DNA of 64,000 nt, taken from contig NZ_MJAJ01000011.1 of assembly GCF_001746365.1 (NCBI RefSeq), positions 1 to 64,000 of the forward strand. The letters run 5' to 3'. This DNA comes from Streptomyces sp. LUP30. GTDB lineage: Bacteria; Actinomycetota; Actinomycetes; Streptomycetales; Streptomycetaceae. Of this stretch, positions 25,861 to 34,257 are shown one piece after another; position 1 is the first letter of the stretch, and each line of letters starts with the position of its first letter. The translations under genes were made by a program, and so were the position numbers. Under the pieces are notes generated by a model that had not been told where the DNA came from, did no database searches, and was given only the letters and a program-made list of their open reading frames with translations.

Positions 25861-26718
25861 TCAGGCGTGCTCGACGACCGTGTCGGCGAGGACCGGTGCG
25901 TCGTCCCGCTGCACGGCGCTGACGGCCACCCGGACCGCCCCCTCGCCGCGCCACATGCAGATGCGCAGGGTCTCCCCCGGGAACACCACCCCGGCGAACC
26001 GTGTCGCGTAGCCGCGCACCCGGCTGACGTCCCCGTCGAGCAGCGTGTCGACGACCGCCTTGAGCGTGATGCCGTACGTGCACAGGCCGTGCAGGATGGG
26101 CCGGTCGAACCCGGCGCTCTTCGCGAACTCCGGGTCGGCGTGCAGCGGGTTGTAGTCGCCGGAGAGGCGGTAGAGGAGGGCCTGGTCCTCGCGGACGGCC
26201 CGCTCCACCTCCTTGTCGGGATCGCCGGCGGGCGGGTCGAGCCGGGCGGACGGGCCCCGGTCGCCGCCCCAGCCGCCCTCCCCGCGGACGAAGATCTGGG
26301 CGTCGTTGGTCCACAGCGGGCCGTCCGCGTCGGCGACCTCGGTGCGCATGACGAGGACGGCGGCCTTGCCCTTGTCGTACACGCCCGCGATGCGCCCGGT
26401 GGCGGTGGCCCGGCCCTCGACGGGGAGGGGGCGGTGGATCTCCAGTCGCTGGCCGCCGTGCAGGACCCGGGCGAGGTCGACCTCGACGCCGGGCATGGAC
26501 AGTCCGCTGATCACGCCCGGCGAGCCGGAGCCCGCGACGGTGGCGAAGCTCGGCAGGACGTGCAGCCGGGACTCCAGCGTGTAGCGCAGTTCGTCGGGGT
26601 CGGTGGCCGGTACGCCCGCGCCGATGCCGAGGTGGTACAGCTGGACGTCCCGGCGGTCCCAGGCGATCTCACCGGTCCGGGGTTCGGCGGCGAGCGCCTT
26701 GGCTGCGTCGATGGGCAT
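25861..26718 (-). CDS. MaoC-like 2-enoyl-CoA hydratase, Hsd4B-like
   Basis: 285 residues with a double hotdog fold. The second half carries the hydratase-2 motif LSGDYNPLHADPEFAKSAGF and HGLCTYG, with catalytic Asp and His; the first half is the degenerate repeat (LHVLPSFATVAGSG). Full-length match to the Hsd4B/Rv3538 type, which hydrates the enoyl-CoA of sterol side chains, and to peroxisomal multifunctional enzyme domains. With the SDR and ADH genes it makes a beta-oxidation set. Upstream (26870-26960) lie two candidate regulatory motifs shared with other loci in this window. Confidence 0.87.
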   Translation of the reverse strand: MPIDAAKALAAEPRTGEIAWDRRDVQLYHLGIGAGVPATDPDELRYTLESRLHVLPSFATVAGSGSPGVISGLSMPGVEVDLARVLHGGQRLEIHRPLPVEGRATATGRIAGVYDKGKAAVLVMRTEVADADGPLWTNDAQIFVRGEGGWGGDRGPSARLDPPAGDPDKEVERAVREDQALLYRLSGDYNPLHADPEFAKSAGFDRPILHGLCTYGITLKAVVDTLLDGDVSRVRGYATRFAGVVFPGETLRICMWRGEGAVRVAVSAVQRDDAPVLADTVVEHA

Positions 26719-26869
26719 GGGGCTCCTGATCGCTCGGATCGCTCGGATCGTGTCGAGACCTCGGCACGGCCGTCCGCACCGATCGGCCGCACCGAGGTCG
26801 CCACGGGGCCGCGGAACACGTCCTCCACGGAACAGACAGCAGGTCCAGGTACAGGTGCAGGTGCAGACC

Positions 26870-26883
26870 TAGAACGCGTTCCC
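26870..26883. promoter_or_regulatory. KstR-like box upstream of MaoC
   Basis: TAGAACGCGTTCCC matches the KstR consensus TnnAACnnGTTnnA at all fixed positions except the last. It contains the palindrome GAAC-GC-GTTC. It lies 152 nt upstream of the MaoC start on the minus strand. Confidence 0.45.
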
Positions 26884-26945
26884 ATGCGGCGACCCCCTGT
26901 ATAGCCCAGCCCCCGGCACTTGTGAAGAGACCTGACGGCCGACAC

Positions 26946-26960
26946 CTGACGGTATGTCAG
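26946..26960. promoter_or_regulatory. CTGACG-type 15-bp motif, copy 1
   Basis: CTGAC-GGTAT-GTCAG, a perfect 5-bp inverted repeat with a 5-nt spacer, lies between the divergent MaoC and sensor-kinase genes. Three further copies with the same length and CTGACG.....TCAG core occur at 36359, 44069 and 54832. Confidence 0.45.
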
Positions 26961-27100
26961 AAACAGTCGCCGGTGACATTTGTACCGGCCGGGTCCGTAC
27001 ATCTCGGCACTGCCGCGGACGGGCCCGGGACCGTAGCGTCGAACCCGGTCGCACCGCACGGGAGCGGTGGGCACGGGAGAAGGAAACGGGGACGGGGACC

Positions 27101-28624
27101 ATGACAAGGTCGTTCGAGGACCGGCGACGCTCACAGGCGTGCCGCTGGGCCGCATGGCGCTCGGCCTTCCGGGAGGCCCGGGAGCAGCAGCGGCACTGGA
27201 AGGCCGACAAGGAACGCCTCAAGGACCGGTACCGGGCCGCCCACGAAGCGGGACGCCGGAGCGGGGTCCCCGCGGAACGGATTCCGGACGAAGCGGGTCC
27301 GCCCGCCAGCGGCTTCACGCTGATGCCGTGGCTGCTGATGGGGATGGGCGCCATCTCCAACCTCTTCCACGGCGAGACCCCCGACCCGTGGATCGGCGGT
27401 CTCGGCCTGCTGACGTTCAACTCCCTCTACATCTACGTCGCCTTCCGCTCCTTCGCGAAGGAGGCCCGCCAGGCCACCTCCACGCGGGTGGCGCTGGCCC
27501 TGATGGGCCTGGTGACCTGCGGTCTCGCGCTCGCCTACGGCGACAGCTGGCTGCTGTTCTTCCCTCTGCTGGGCCTCGCGACGGGCGCGGCCCTGCGCGG
27601 TCCCCACCTGCGCGCCGTCGGTACCGCGGTGGCCGTGGCGGCGGGGACGGTCTCCGGCGTCCACGAAGGCTGGGACGGCCTCACGATCGCCTACGCCACC
27701 TGGATCTCGACGATGGTGACGGCCGCGATCCTGTCCCTCTCCGAGGCCGTGCGGGAGCTGCGCGCCGCCCGTGAGGAGCTGGCCCGCCGGGCCGTGGAGG
27801 AGGAGCGGCTGCGCTTCTCGCGCGATCTGCACGACCTGCTCGGCCACACCCTCTCGGTGATCGTGGTGAAGTCGGAGGCGGCCCGGCGCCTGGCCCCGCG
27901 TGACATGGACGCGGCCCTCGCCCAGGTGACGGACATCGAGGCGGTCGGCCGCCAGGCGCTGACCGAGATCCGGGAGGCGGTCACCGGCTACCGCGAGGGG
28001 AGTCTGGCCGGCGAGCTGGACCGGGCCCGCTCCGCGCTCACGGCGGCGGGCGTCGAGCCGTCGGTGACCCGGTCCGGGCCGCCGCCGGACCCGCAGAGCG
28101 CGGCCCTGCTGGGCTGGGTGGTGCGCGAGGCGGTCACCAACGTCGTCCGGCACAGCGGCGCGACCCGGTGCCTGATCACGGTGACGGCCGCTCCGGAGCG
28201 GATCCGGCTGACGGTGACGGACGACGGACACGGCCGCCAGGGCGCGGACGGCGACGAGCGCTGTGCCCCCGGCGGCGGCACCGGTCTGACCGGTCTGCGC
28301 GAACGCCTCGCGACCGCGGGCGGCGCCCTGACGGCGGGCCCGGGCCCACGCGGCGGCTTCACGGTCACGGCGGAACTGCCGGTCGAGCCGGCGGCCGAGC
28401 CGTCCGTCGAGCCGCGCGAGTCGCAGGCCCGGTCGACGCCGGAACTCCCGGCGCACCCGGACGCGACGGCGGACGGGGACGCGAGCGGGGGCGCGGGCCG
28501 GGGCGAGGAGGGCGGCCAGGACGGGGGCCGCGACGGCGACCGGGACGCGACCACGTCGTCCGCGGCGGCGGAATCCGTCGGCACGGTGCCGTCCGTCGCC
28601 GTCGGCCCTAACCTGGGGCCGTGA
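27101..28624 (+). CDS. Sensor histidine kinase, DesK/NarX-like
   Basis: 507 residues. An N-terminal basic coiled region is followed by five hydrophobic segments (about 70-210) with almost no external loops, then a HisKA_3 domain with the phosphorylated His in FSRDLHDLLGHTLSVIV, and an ATPase domain (REAVTNVVRHSGA N-box, GGGTGLTGLRERL G-box). The last 75 residues are a disordered acidic/Ser tail. Such membrane-embedded sensors respond to lipid state or cell-envelope changes. ATG 27101 was chosen; the frame stays open upstream. It overlaps the response-regulator gene by four bases (GTGA). Confidence 0.9.
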   Translation: MTRSFEDRRRSQACRWAAWRSAFREAREQQRHWKADKERLKDRYRAAHEAGRRSGVPAERIPDEAGPPASGFTLMPWLLMGMGAISNLFHGETPDPWIGGLGLLTFNSLYIYVAFRSFAKEARQATSTRVALALMGLVTCGLALAYGDSWLLFFPLLGLATGAALRGPHLRAVGTAVAVAAGTVSGVHEGWDGLTIAYATWISTMVTAAILSLSEAVRELRAAREELARRAVEEERLRFSRDLHDLLGHTLSVIVVKSEAARRLAPRDMDAALAQVTDIEAVGRQALTEIREAVTGYREGSLAGELDRARSALTAAGVEPSVTRSGPPPDPQSAALLGWVVREAVTNVVRHSGATRCLITVTAAPERIRLTVTDDGHGRQGADGDERCAPGGGTGLTGLRERLATAGGALTAGPGPRGGFTVTAELPVEPAAEPSVEPRESQARSTPELPAHPDATADGDASGGAGRGEEGGQDGGRDGDRDATTSSAAAESVGTVPSVAVGPNLGP

Positions 28625-29286
28625 CCGAGACTCCGGGCGGGCCCGTGAACGAGATGCCCCGCCCCCATCGCCCCGCCAAGTCGATCAGGGTGCTCCTCGC
28701 GGAGGACCAGGGGATGATGCGCGGCGCCCTGGCCCTGCTGCTGGGTCTCGAACCCGACATCGAGGTGGTCGCCCAGGTGGGCGCCGGGGACGCGATCGTG
28801 GACGCGGCCCTCCTGCACCGACCGGACATCGCGCTGCTCGACATCGAACTGCCCGGCATGAGCGGCCTGGACGCCGCCGCCGAGCTGCGCGAACAGGCCC
28901 CCGACTGCCGGGTGCTGATCCTGACCACGTTCGGCCGGCCCGGCTATCTGCGCCGGGCGATGGAGGCCGGGGCGGCGGGCTTCCTGGTCAAGGACGGTCC
29001 CGTGGAGGAGCTCGCGGCGGCGATCCGCCGGGTGCTGACCGGCGAGACGGTCGTCGACCCGGCGCTGGCCGCGGCCGCGCTGAGCGCCGGACCCAATCCG
29101 CTGACCGCCCGCGAGCGCGACGTCCTGAAGGCCTCCGTCGACGGCGCGACGGTCGCCGACATCGCCGCCAGGCTGCATCTGTCGGAATCCACGGTCCGCA
29201 ACTACCTCTCCTCCGCCATCGGCAAGACGGGCACGCGCAACCGTATGGAGGCGATGCGCGAGGCCCGGCAGCAGGGCTGGCTGTAG
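28621..29286 (+). CDS. NarL/DesR-family response regulator
   Basis: 221 residues. Receiver domain with acidic pocket ED, phosphorylated Asp in IALLDIELPG, conserved T and K (LTTF, LVKDG), and a C-terminal LuxR-type helix-turn-helix (LTARERDVLKASVDGATVADIAARLHLSESTVRNYLSS). GTG 28621 overlaps the kinase stop (GTGA). It should be phosphorylated by the kinase upstream. Its targets are unknown; the family often controls membrane-lipid or antibiotic-resistance genes. A hairpin terminator follows after 55 nt. Confidence 0.92.
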   Translation: MTETPGGPVNEMPRPHRPAKSIRVLLAEDQGMMRGALALLLGLEPDIEVVAQVGAGDAIVDAALLHRPDIALLDIELPGMSGLDAAAELREQAPDCRVLILTTFGRPGYLRRAMEAGAAGFLVKDGPVEELAAAIRRVLTGETVVDPALAAAALSAGPNPLTARERDVLKASVDGATVADIAARLHLSESTVRNYLSSAIGKTGTRNRMEAMREARQQGWL

Positions 29287-29341
29287 AGCCGGCAGCAGGG
29301 CCGGCTGCAGGCAGCGGTCCCGGCCCGCGCCGCGGCACGTG

Positions 29342-29373
29342 CCGGCGGCGACGCCCGCGGACGTCGCCGCCGG
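29342..29373. terminator. Hairpin terminator
   Basis: A 12-bp perfect stem, CCGGCGGCGACG with its complement, around an 8-nt loop lies between the convergent response-regulator and methyltransferase genes. Confidence 0.7.
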
Positions 29374-29381
29374 AGCGCCTC

Positions 29382-30056
29382 CTACAGTTCGGCGACCGCC
29401 GTGCCCGTGCGTCGCAGCACGCGCAGCGAGCCGGTGTCCGAGACCTCCGTGAAGGCCCCGGAGGCCAGGGCGCGCAGGTAGACGCGGTAGGGGGCCTGGC
29501 CGGTGAACTCGTCGACCGGATCCGGGAAGACGTCGTGGATGACGAGGAGCCCGCCCTCGGCGACATGCGGCGCCCAGCCCTCGTAGTCGGCGCTCGCGTG
29601 CTCGTCGGTGTGGCCGCCGTCCACGAAGACGAGTCCGAGGGGCGAGTTCCAGAACGCGGCGATCTGCGGTGACCGTCCGACGAGCGCGACCACGTGTTCC
29701 TCGAGGCCCGCCCGGTGCAGGGTCCGGCGGAAGGCGGGCAGCGTGTCCATCAGGCCTGTCTCCGGATCGACAGTCTCCGGGTCGTGGTACTCCCAGCCCG
29801 GCTGCTGCTCCTCGCTCCCGCGGTGATGGTCGAGCGTGAGGGCGCTGACCCCGGCCCGGCGGGCGGCGTCCGCGAGCAGGACCGTGGAACGTCCGCAGTA
29901 GGTGCCGACCTCCAGCAGCGGCAGCCCGAGCGCGCCCGCCTCGACGGCGGCCGCGTACAGCGCGAGCCCCTCGTCCACGGGCATGAACCCTTTCGCCGCC
30001 TCGAACGCGGCCAGGATCTCGGGCTCGGGCGCCGCGGTCGTGGGGGTCGAGGTCAT
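29382..30056 (-). CDS. Class I SAM-dependent methyltransferase
   Basis: 224 residues from ATG 30056. LPLLEVGTYCGRSTVLLADAAR (residues about 42-63) is the SAM-binding GxG region, FVDGGH the second acidic motif and GGLLVIHDVFPDP the later strand. It looks like the CmcI/O-methyltransferase group that acts on small molecules. The substrate is not evident and no neighbouring biosynthetic genes help. The MFS gene upstream ends at a separate terminator, so this gene is probably transcribed by itself. Confidence 0.82.
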   Translation of the reverse strand: MTSTPTTAAPEPEILAAFEAAKGFMPVDEGLALYAAAVEAGALGLPLLEVGTYCGRSTVLLADAARRAGVSALTLDHHRGSEEQQPGWEYHDPETVDPETGLMDTLPAFRRTLHRAGLEEHVVALVGRSPQIAAFWNSPLGLVFVDGGHTDEHASADYEGWAPHVAEGGLLVIHDVFPDPVDEFTGQAPYRVYLRALASGAFTEVSDTGSLRVLRRTGTAVAEL

Positions 30057-30098
30057 GGGGGTCCTTCCGGTGGTACGCGGGTGAGGGCGCCCATGCTG

Positions 30099-30134
30099 CC
30101 GCACCCCCCGTCGCGATCGCGACGGGGGGTGCGG
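30099..30134 (-). terminator. 36-bp perfect palindrome, terminator
   Basis: The sequence from CCGCACCCCCCGTCGCGA onward is a perfect 18+18 palindrome. On the minus strand it lies after the MFS gene and before the methyltransferase gene, so it most likely ends the MFS transcript. Confidence 0.8.
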
Positions 30135-30179
30135 AAAGCCGGGGCCCTCGGCGGCCCTCGGCGCGCTCGGGGCGCGCAG

Positions 30180-30323
30180 GTCAGGCGGCCGGACGGTCGG
30201 GCCCTCGGGCGCCGGGCCGTCGACCGGTCAGGCGGTCGACCCGTCAACCGGCCGGACGGTCAGGCGGTCGACCGGTCGGACGGCCAACCGGTCAGGCGGT
30301 CAGGCGATCAGGCGGCCAACCGG
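30180..30323. repeat. Degenerate GGTCAGGCGG/GGTCGACCGG repeats
   Basis: The stretch after the MFS gene consists of irregular repeats of GGTCAGGCGGTC, CGACCGGTC and CAACCGGTCAGGCG about 10-20 nt long. They are non-coding and differ from the flanking sequence in their simple composition. Confidence 0.6.
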
Positions 30324-32066
30324 TCAGGCGTTGACCGTCTCGGCCGGCAGGGCGAGGTCCAGGTCGACCGGTCGTTCGTCGCCCGCGTGGGTCGCGGAGC
30401 TCGCGAGCGGCCCGTGCCCGGCGGCCTTGGCGGCGAGGACGTAGGCGCCCTCGGCCGGGACGACGAGGGCGTAGCTGCCGTCCTCCTGCGACAGGGTGGC
30501 GCCCGCCTGGCGGCCGCGGCGGTCGATCAGGGTGACCTTGGCGCGGGCGACCGGGTCGCCGCCGGCGTCCAGGACACGGCCGCGGAAGCCCCGTAGGGCC
30601 TCCTCGGCGCGCTCCAGGTTGGCGTCCTCCTCGCTGCTGGCGCGCAGCTGCGGCACGGCCGACGGGCGCTGCTGCCTGGGCAGGAAGAGGGCGAGGACGA
30701 GGCCCACCGCGACGGCGGCCGTGGCGATCAGGAAGGAGACGCGGAAGCCGTGCATGGTCGGGACGGCGACGCCACCGACGTCGTTCGCCGTGTTGGCCAG
30801 CACCATGCCGATGACGGCGCTGGACACCGATGTGCCGATGGACCGCATCAGGGTGTTGAGGCCGTTGGCCGCGCCGGTCTCGGAGGCCGGGACCGCGCCC
30901 ACGATCAGCGCGGGCAGCGAGGAGTAGGCGAGGCCGATGCCCGCGCCCAGGACGACCGCGATGACGAGGCTCTGCCAGGCGGCGCTCATCAGGCCGAGGC
31001 CGGCGCCGTAGCCGATCGCGATGATCAGCATGCCCAGGATCAGGGTGAACTTGGGGCCGTACTTGGCGGACAGCCTGGCGTAGACGGGCGCGGTGATCAT
31101 CATCGTCAGGCCGAGCGGCGCGACGAGCAGTCCGGCGACGACCATCGACTGGCCGAGGCCGTAGCCGGTGGCCTTGGGGAGCTGGAGCAGCTGCGGCAGG
31201 ACCAGGGAGACGACGTAGAAGGAGACGCCGACCATGATCGAGGCCAGGTTGGTGAAGAGGACGGCCGGACGGGCCGTGGTGCGCAGGTCGACCAGCGGGG
31301 CCTTCACGCGCAGCTCCATCACGCCCCACAGGACGAGGACGACGGCGGCGGCGGCGAAGAGGCCGAGGGTGGTGCCGGAGGTCCAGCCCCAGTCGCTGCC
31401 CTTGGTGATCGGCAGCAGGAAGAGGACGAGGCCGATGGAGAGGCCGATCGCGCCCAGGACGTCGAAGGTGCCCTCGGCGCGCGCCGGAGACTCGGGGACG
31501 ACGACGAGGGTGAGGACGATGGCGAGCACGCCGAGGCCGGCCGCACCGTAGAACAGGGCGTGCCAGTCGGCGTGCTGGGCGATCAGGGCCGCGAGCGGGA
31601 GGGCGAGACCGCCGCCGACGCCGATCGAGGAGCTCATCAGGGCCATGGCCGAGCCGAGCTTCTCGCGGGGCAGCATGTCCCGCATCAGGCCGATGCCGAG
31701 CGGGATCGCGCCCATGGCGAAGCCCTGGAGGGTACGGCCGGCGATCATGGTGAGCAGGTCGCTGGTGAGCGCGCTGACCAGGGCGCCGACGACCATCACG
31801 GCGAGGCTGGCTATCAGCATGCGGCGCTTGCCGAACAGGTCGCCGAGTCGGCCCATGATCGGGGTGGCCACGGCGCCCGACAGCAGGGTCGAGGTCAGGA
31901 CCCAGGTGGCGTTGCTGGGTGCGGTGCCCAGGAGCTGCGGCAGGTCCTTGATGACCGGGACGAGCAGGGTCTGCATCACCGCGACCACGATGCCCGCGAA
32001 GGCGAGGACCGGGACCACGGCTCCGCTCGCTTCGCGGGTGGGCCGGTCGGTGGTCGTGTGCGTCAT
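30324..32066 (-). CDS. MFS drug-type transporter with C-terminal carboxypeptidase-regulatory-like domain
   Basis: 580 residues from ATG 32066, which has GGAGG upstream. Fourteen hydrophobic helices with MGRLGDLFGKRRM (motif A) and RTLQGFAMGAIPLGIGLMRD (motif C) place it in the EmrB/QacA DHA2 family of proton-driven exporters. Unusually, about 85 residues after the last helix form a beta-sandwich (GRVLDAGGDPVARAKVTLIDRRG, EDGSYALVVPAEGAYVLAAKAAGHG), a CarboxypepD_reg-like domain that would be cytoplasmic or external depending on topology. A TetR gene lies 160 bases upstream on the same strand. Confidence 0.9.
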   Translation of the reverse strand: MTHTTTDRPTREASGAVVPVLAFAGIVVAVMQTLLVPVIKDLPQLLGTAPSNATWVLTSTLLSGAVATPIMGRLGDLFGKRRMLIASLAVMVVGALVSALTSDLLTMIAGRTLQGFAMGAIPLGIGLMRDMLPREKLGSAMALMSSSIGVGGGLALPLAALIAQHADWHALFYGAAGLGVLAIVLTLVVVPESPARAEGTFDVLGAIGLSIGLVLFLLPITKGSDWGWTSGTTLGLFAAAAVVLVLWGVMELRVKAPLVDLRTTARPAVLFTNLASIMVGVSFYVVSLVLPQLLQLPKATGYGLGQSMVVAGLLVAPLGLTMMITAPVYARLSAKYGPKFTLILGMLIIAIGYGAGLGLMSAAWQSLVIAVVLGAGIGLAYSSLPALIVGAVPASETGAANGLNTLMRSIGTSVSSAVIGMVLANTANDVGGVAVPTMHGFRVSFLIATAAVAVGLVLALFLPRQQRPSAVPQLRASSEEDANLERAEEALRGFRGRVLDAGGDPVARAKVTLIDRRGRQAGATLSQEDGSYALVVPAEGAYVLAAKAAGHGPLASSATHAGDERPVDLDLALPAETVNA

Positions 32067-32229
32067 GAGGGGGTGCCTCCGGGCGGTGGTTCGGTGATTA
32101 CATGGGACCTGAACCTGTATGCACGGGCAACTATTCCGATGCTTCGGCGTACTAACGATTTCTTTATCTTCTCTTGACGCAAGCGACGGCAGACCGGTGG
32201 CGGGCCCCGGTCGGAGCGCGGACCGCCGC

Positions 32230-33003
32230 TCAGCGGGCCGGGGTCTGGAGGATGCCGCTGAGCAGCACGTCCAGGCCCCAGGCATCCCGGTCGCCGGACG
32301 AGAACAGGGCGGGCCGCAACGCGGTGATCATGGGGTAGCGGTCGGCGGGCAGGGCCGCGTACCGGCGGTCGGCGTCCGCCACGGCATCGTCCTCGTCGCC
32401 GCCCCGGGAGACACGGGCGCTGTGTTCGGCGGCGGCCGCGGCGATGTGCAGGTGGAGCAGGTCGACGGCCCAGGCGGCGGTGACGTCGTCGAGACCTCCC
32501 TGCTTGAGCAGGGCGAGCATGCGGTCGAGGACGAGCAGGGCGTTGGCGCCGGTGGGGATCGCGCCGAGGGCGACAGCGGCCAGCCCCTCGTGCCGGCCCA
32601 TGGCCTCGACGCTCGCCATGACCAGGGCGTGCAGTTGCTCCCGCCAGCCGCCCTGCCCGGTGAGCGGGACCAGCGCGAGCGCCTCGTCCAGCATCGCCGC
32701 CATCAGGTCCTCACGGTTGGCGACGTAGACGTAGAGGGAGGCCGGTCCGGTGTCGAGCTCCTTGGCCACGCGGCGCATGGTCAGGGCGTCCAGACCCTCG
32801 CGGTCGAGGACGGCCAGCGCCGTGCGCACGATCACCTCGCGACCGAGCGGGGCCTTGGCGGGCCGCGCACGCCGACTGACCGGCCCCCCGGCCACGGCGG
32901 TGCCGGACGGCCCGGGAGAGGCGGGGCCCGCCGGGTCCATGGCGTCCGCGGGGTCCACGGGGAGCTCTGGCGGCTCGGGAGGTTCGGAGGTCGCGCGGGT
33001 CAC
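32230..33003 (-). CDS. TetR-family regulator
   Basis: About 257 residues from GTG 33003. After a 45-residue Pro-rich tail comes a TetR helix-turn-helix (GREVIVRTALAVLDREGLDALTMRRVAKELDTGPASLYVYVANREDLM) and a TetR_C-like effector domain (PTGANALLVLDRMLALL). No Shine-Dalgarno precedes the GTG, so translation may be leaderless or begin slightly elsewhere. The gene is divergent from an NmrA-like reductase and the region between contains many CGAAC-N3-GTTCG sites, so it most likely represses that gene and itself. It could also control the MFS gene downstream. Confidence 0.85.
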   Translation of the reverse strand: MTRATSEPPEPPELPVDPADAMDPAGPASPGPSGTAVAGGPVSRRARPAKAPLGREVIVRTALAVLDREGLDALTMRRVAKELDTGPASLYVYVANREDLMAAMLDEALALVPLTGQGGWREQLHALVMASVEAMGRHEGLAAVALGAIPTGANALLVLDRMLALLKQGGLDDVTAAWAVDLLHLHIAAAAAEHSARVSRGGDEDDAVADADRRYAALPADRYPMITALRPALFSSGDRDAWGLDVLLSGILQTPAR

Positions 33004-33023
33004 GGGGAGAGGGTAGCGGCGCA

Positions 33024-33087
33024 CGAACAACGGTCGCCACGAACAACGGTCGCTACCGGCACCGGTCGCCACTGGCAACGGTCGCCA
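33024..33087. repeat. Four 16-bp tandem repeats with degenerate operator cores
   Basis: Four consecutive 16-bp units: CGAACAACGGTCGCCA, CGAACAACGGTCGCTA, CCGGCACCGGTCGCCA and CTGGCAACGGTCGCCA. The first two retain a CGAAC-N3-GGTCG core similar to the perfect operators at 33185-33250. They lie immediately upstream of the TetR start. Confidence 0.7.
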
Positions 33088-33178
33088 CTGACCACGGCCG
33101 AGGGAACAGGTCCGAACGAACCTGAGCGGACGAGCAACGTCGACGCCACGGCAAGGGCCCGGGCCCTCCCCAAACCTT

Positions 33179-33250
33179 TTGACACGAACACCGTTCGCTC
33201 CCTAGCCTGCCGAGCAGACGACGAACACCGTTCGGCACGAACATCGTTCG
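33179..33250 (+). promoter_or_regulatory. Promoter with three CGAAC-N3-GTTCG operators
   Basis: Three perfect 13-bp palindromes, CGAACACCGTTCG (33185-33197), CGAACACCGTTCG (33222-33234) and CGAACATCGTTCG (33238-33250), lie upstream of the NmrA-like gene. The first sits exactly in the 18-bp spacer between TTGACA (33179-33184) and TAGCCT (33203-33208), and the second and third are 16 bp apart. TetR binding would block the promoter. Confidence 0.75.
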
Positions 33251-33273
33251 CTCCACTTCCAGGGGGAACCCAG

Positions 33274-34122
33274 ATGATCCTGATCACCGGCGGCCGAGGC
33301 GCGATCGCCACCGAGTTGCTCGCCCTGCTGCACGCGGACGGCCTGCCCCTGCGGGTCGGTTCCGCCAGACCCGCCGACCTCGCCCCGCCGCCCGGCGTCC
33401 AGACGGTCGCCCTCGACCTCACCGACCCCTCGACCTTTCCGGCCGCGCTGGCCGGCGTCACCGCCGTCTTCCTCTATGCGAGCGCCGACCGCGTCACCGA
33501 CTTCGTCGACCAGGCCCGGCGGGCCGGAGTCGACCATGTCGTGGTGCTGTCCAGCTCCGGCGTCCTGGGGCTGCTCGGCCCCGAACCGAAGGACGACGCC
33601 CTGGCCGCCTCCCATCTGGCCGTGGAGCGCGCGCTGCTCGCCTCGCCGATCGAGACCACCCTCCTGCGGCCGGGCTCCTTCGCCTCCAACGCCACGGCCT
33701 GGGCATGGCCGGTCAAGGCCGGAAGGCCCGTCAGCCTGCCCTTCCCCGGCGCCCACACCGACCCCGTCCACGAGAAGGACGTGGCCGAGGCCGCCCGCGC
33801 CGCGCTCACCGACCCCCGGCTCCGCGGCGGCCGGTTCACCCTCACCGGACCCGAGTCGCTGACGTTCGCCGAGCAGATCGACCGTCTCGCCGCCGTCACC
33901 GGTCTGGCCGTCGCGTACGAGCACGTCACCCCGGAGCAGTGGAAGAGGGAGACGGCCGAGCACATCCCGGCCGCCTACGCCGACGCCCTCCTCGCGTGGT
34001 GGCGGTCCGCGGACGGCAGGCCCGTCGACCTCACCCGCACCGTGGAGGAACTCACCGGCCACCCCGCCCGCCCCTTCACCGCCTGGGCCGCCGACCACAT
34101 CGCCGACTTCACGACGCCCTGA
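33274..34122 (+). CDS. NmrA-type NAD(P)-binding protein
   Basis: 282 residues from ATG 33274 with AGGGGG upstream. The NAD(P) loop is ITGGRGAIATELL; VVLSSSGVLGL and LLRPGSFASN are typical of NmrA-like/atypical SDRs, in which the YxxxK catalytic pair is missing, so it may be a redox sensor or a quinone/isoflavone-reductase-like enzyme. Expression should be repressed by the divergent TetR through the operators described above. The inducer could be an electrophile or drug. Confidence 0.85.
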   Translation: MILITGGRGAIATELLALLHADGLPLRVGSARPADLAPPPGVQTVALDLTDPSTFPAALAGVTAVFLYASADRVTDFVDQARRAGVDHVVVLSSSGVLGLLGPEPKDDALAASHLAVERALLASPIETTLLRPGSFASNATAWAWPVKAGRPVSLPFPGAHTDPVHEKDVAEAARAALTDPRLRGGRFTLTGPESLTFAEQIDRLAAVTGLAVAYEHVTPEQWKRETAEHIPAAYADALLAWWRSADGRPVDLTRTVEELTGHPARPFTAWAADHIADFTTP

Positions 34123-34221
34123 CCACCGGCATCCGGGACGAGCCGCGGCTGCCCGGCACGGCAGGACCGACGACTGGTTCGTCCCGCCGGGCTCCGCCGG
34201 CGCCGAGCTCCGATCGGTGGA

Positions 34222-34250
34222 GGTGACGCGTCGGGGGCGGCCGTTAGGGT
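34222..34250 (+). promoter_or_regulatory. Probable leaderless promoter of the amidase gene
   Basis: GGTGAC (34222-34227) and TAGGGT (34245-34250) are 17 nt apart and the GTG start at 34258 is eight bases after the -10 box. This spacing means the transcript would begin at or next to the start codon. Confidence 0.45.
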
Positions 34251-34257
34251 GGCAGGC

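Noticed and set aside
30750..32177. A 475-residue plus-strand frame opposite the MFS gene.
   Set aside because: Composition is dominated by Asp/Gly/His/Gln with no hydrophobic core, the pattern produced by reading a membrane-protein gene in antisense.
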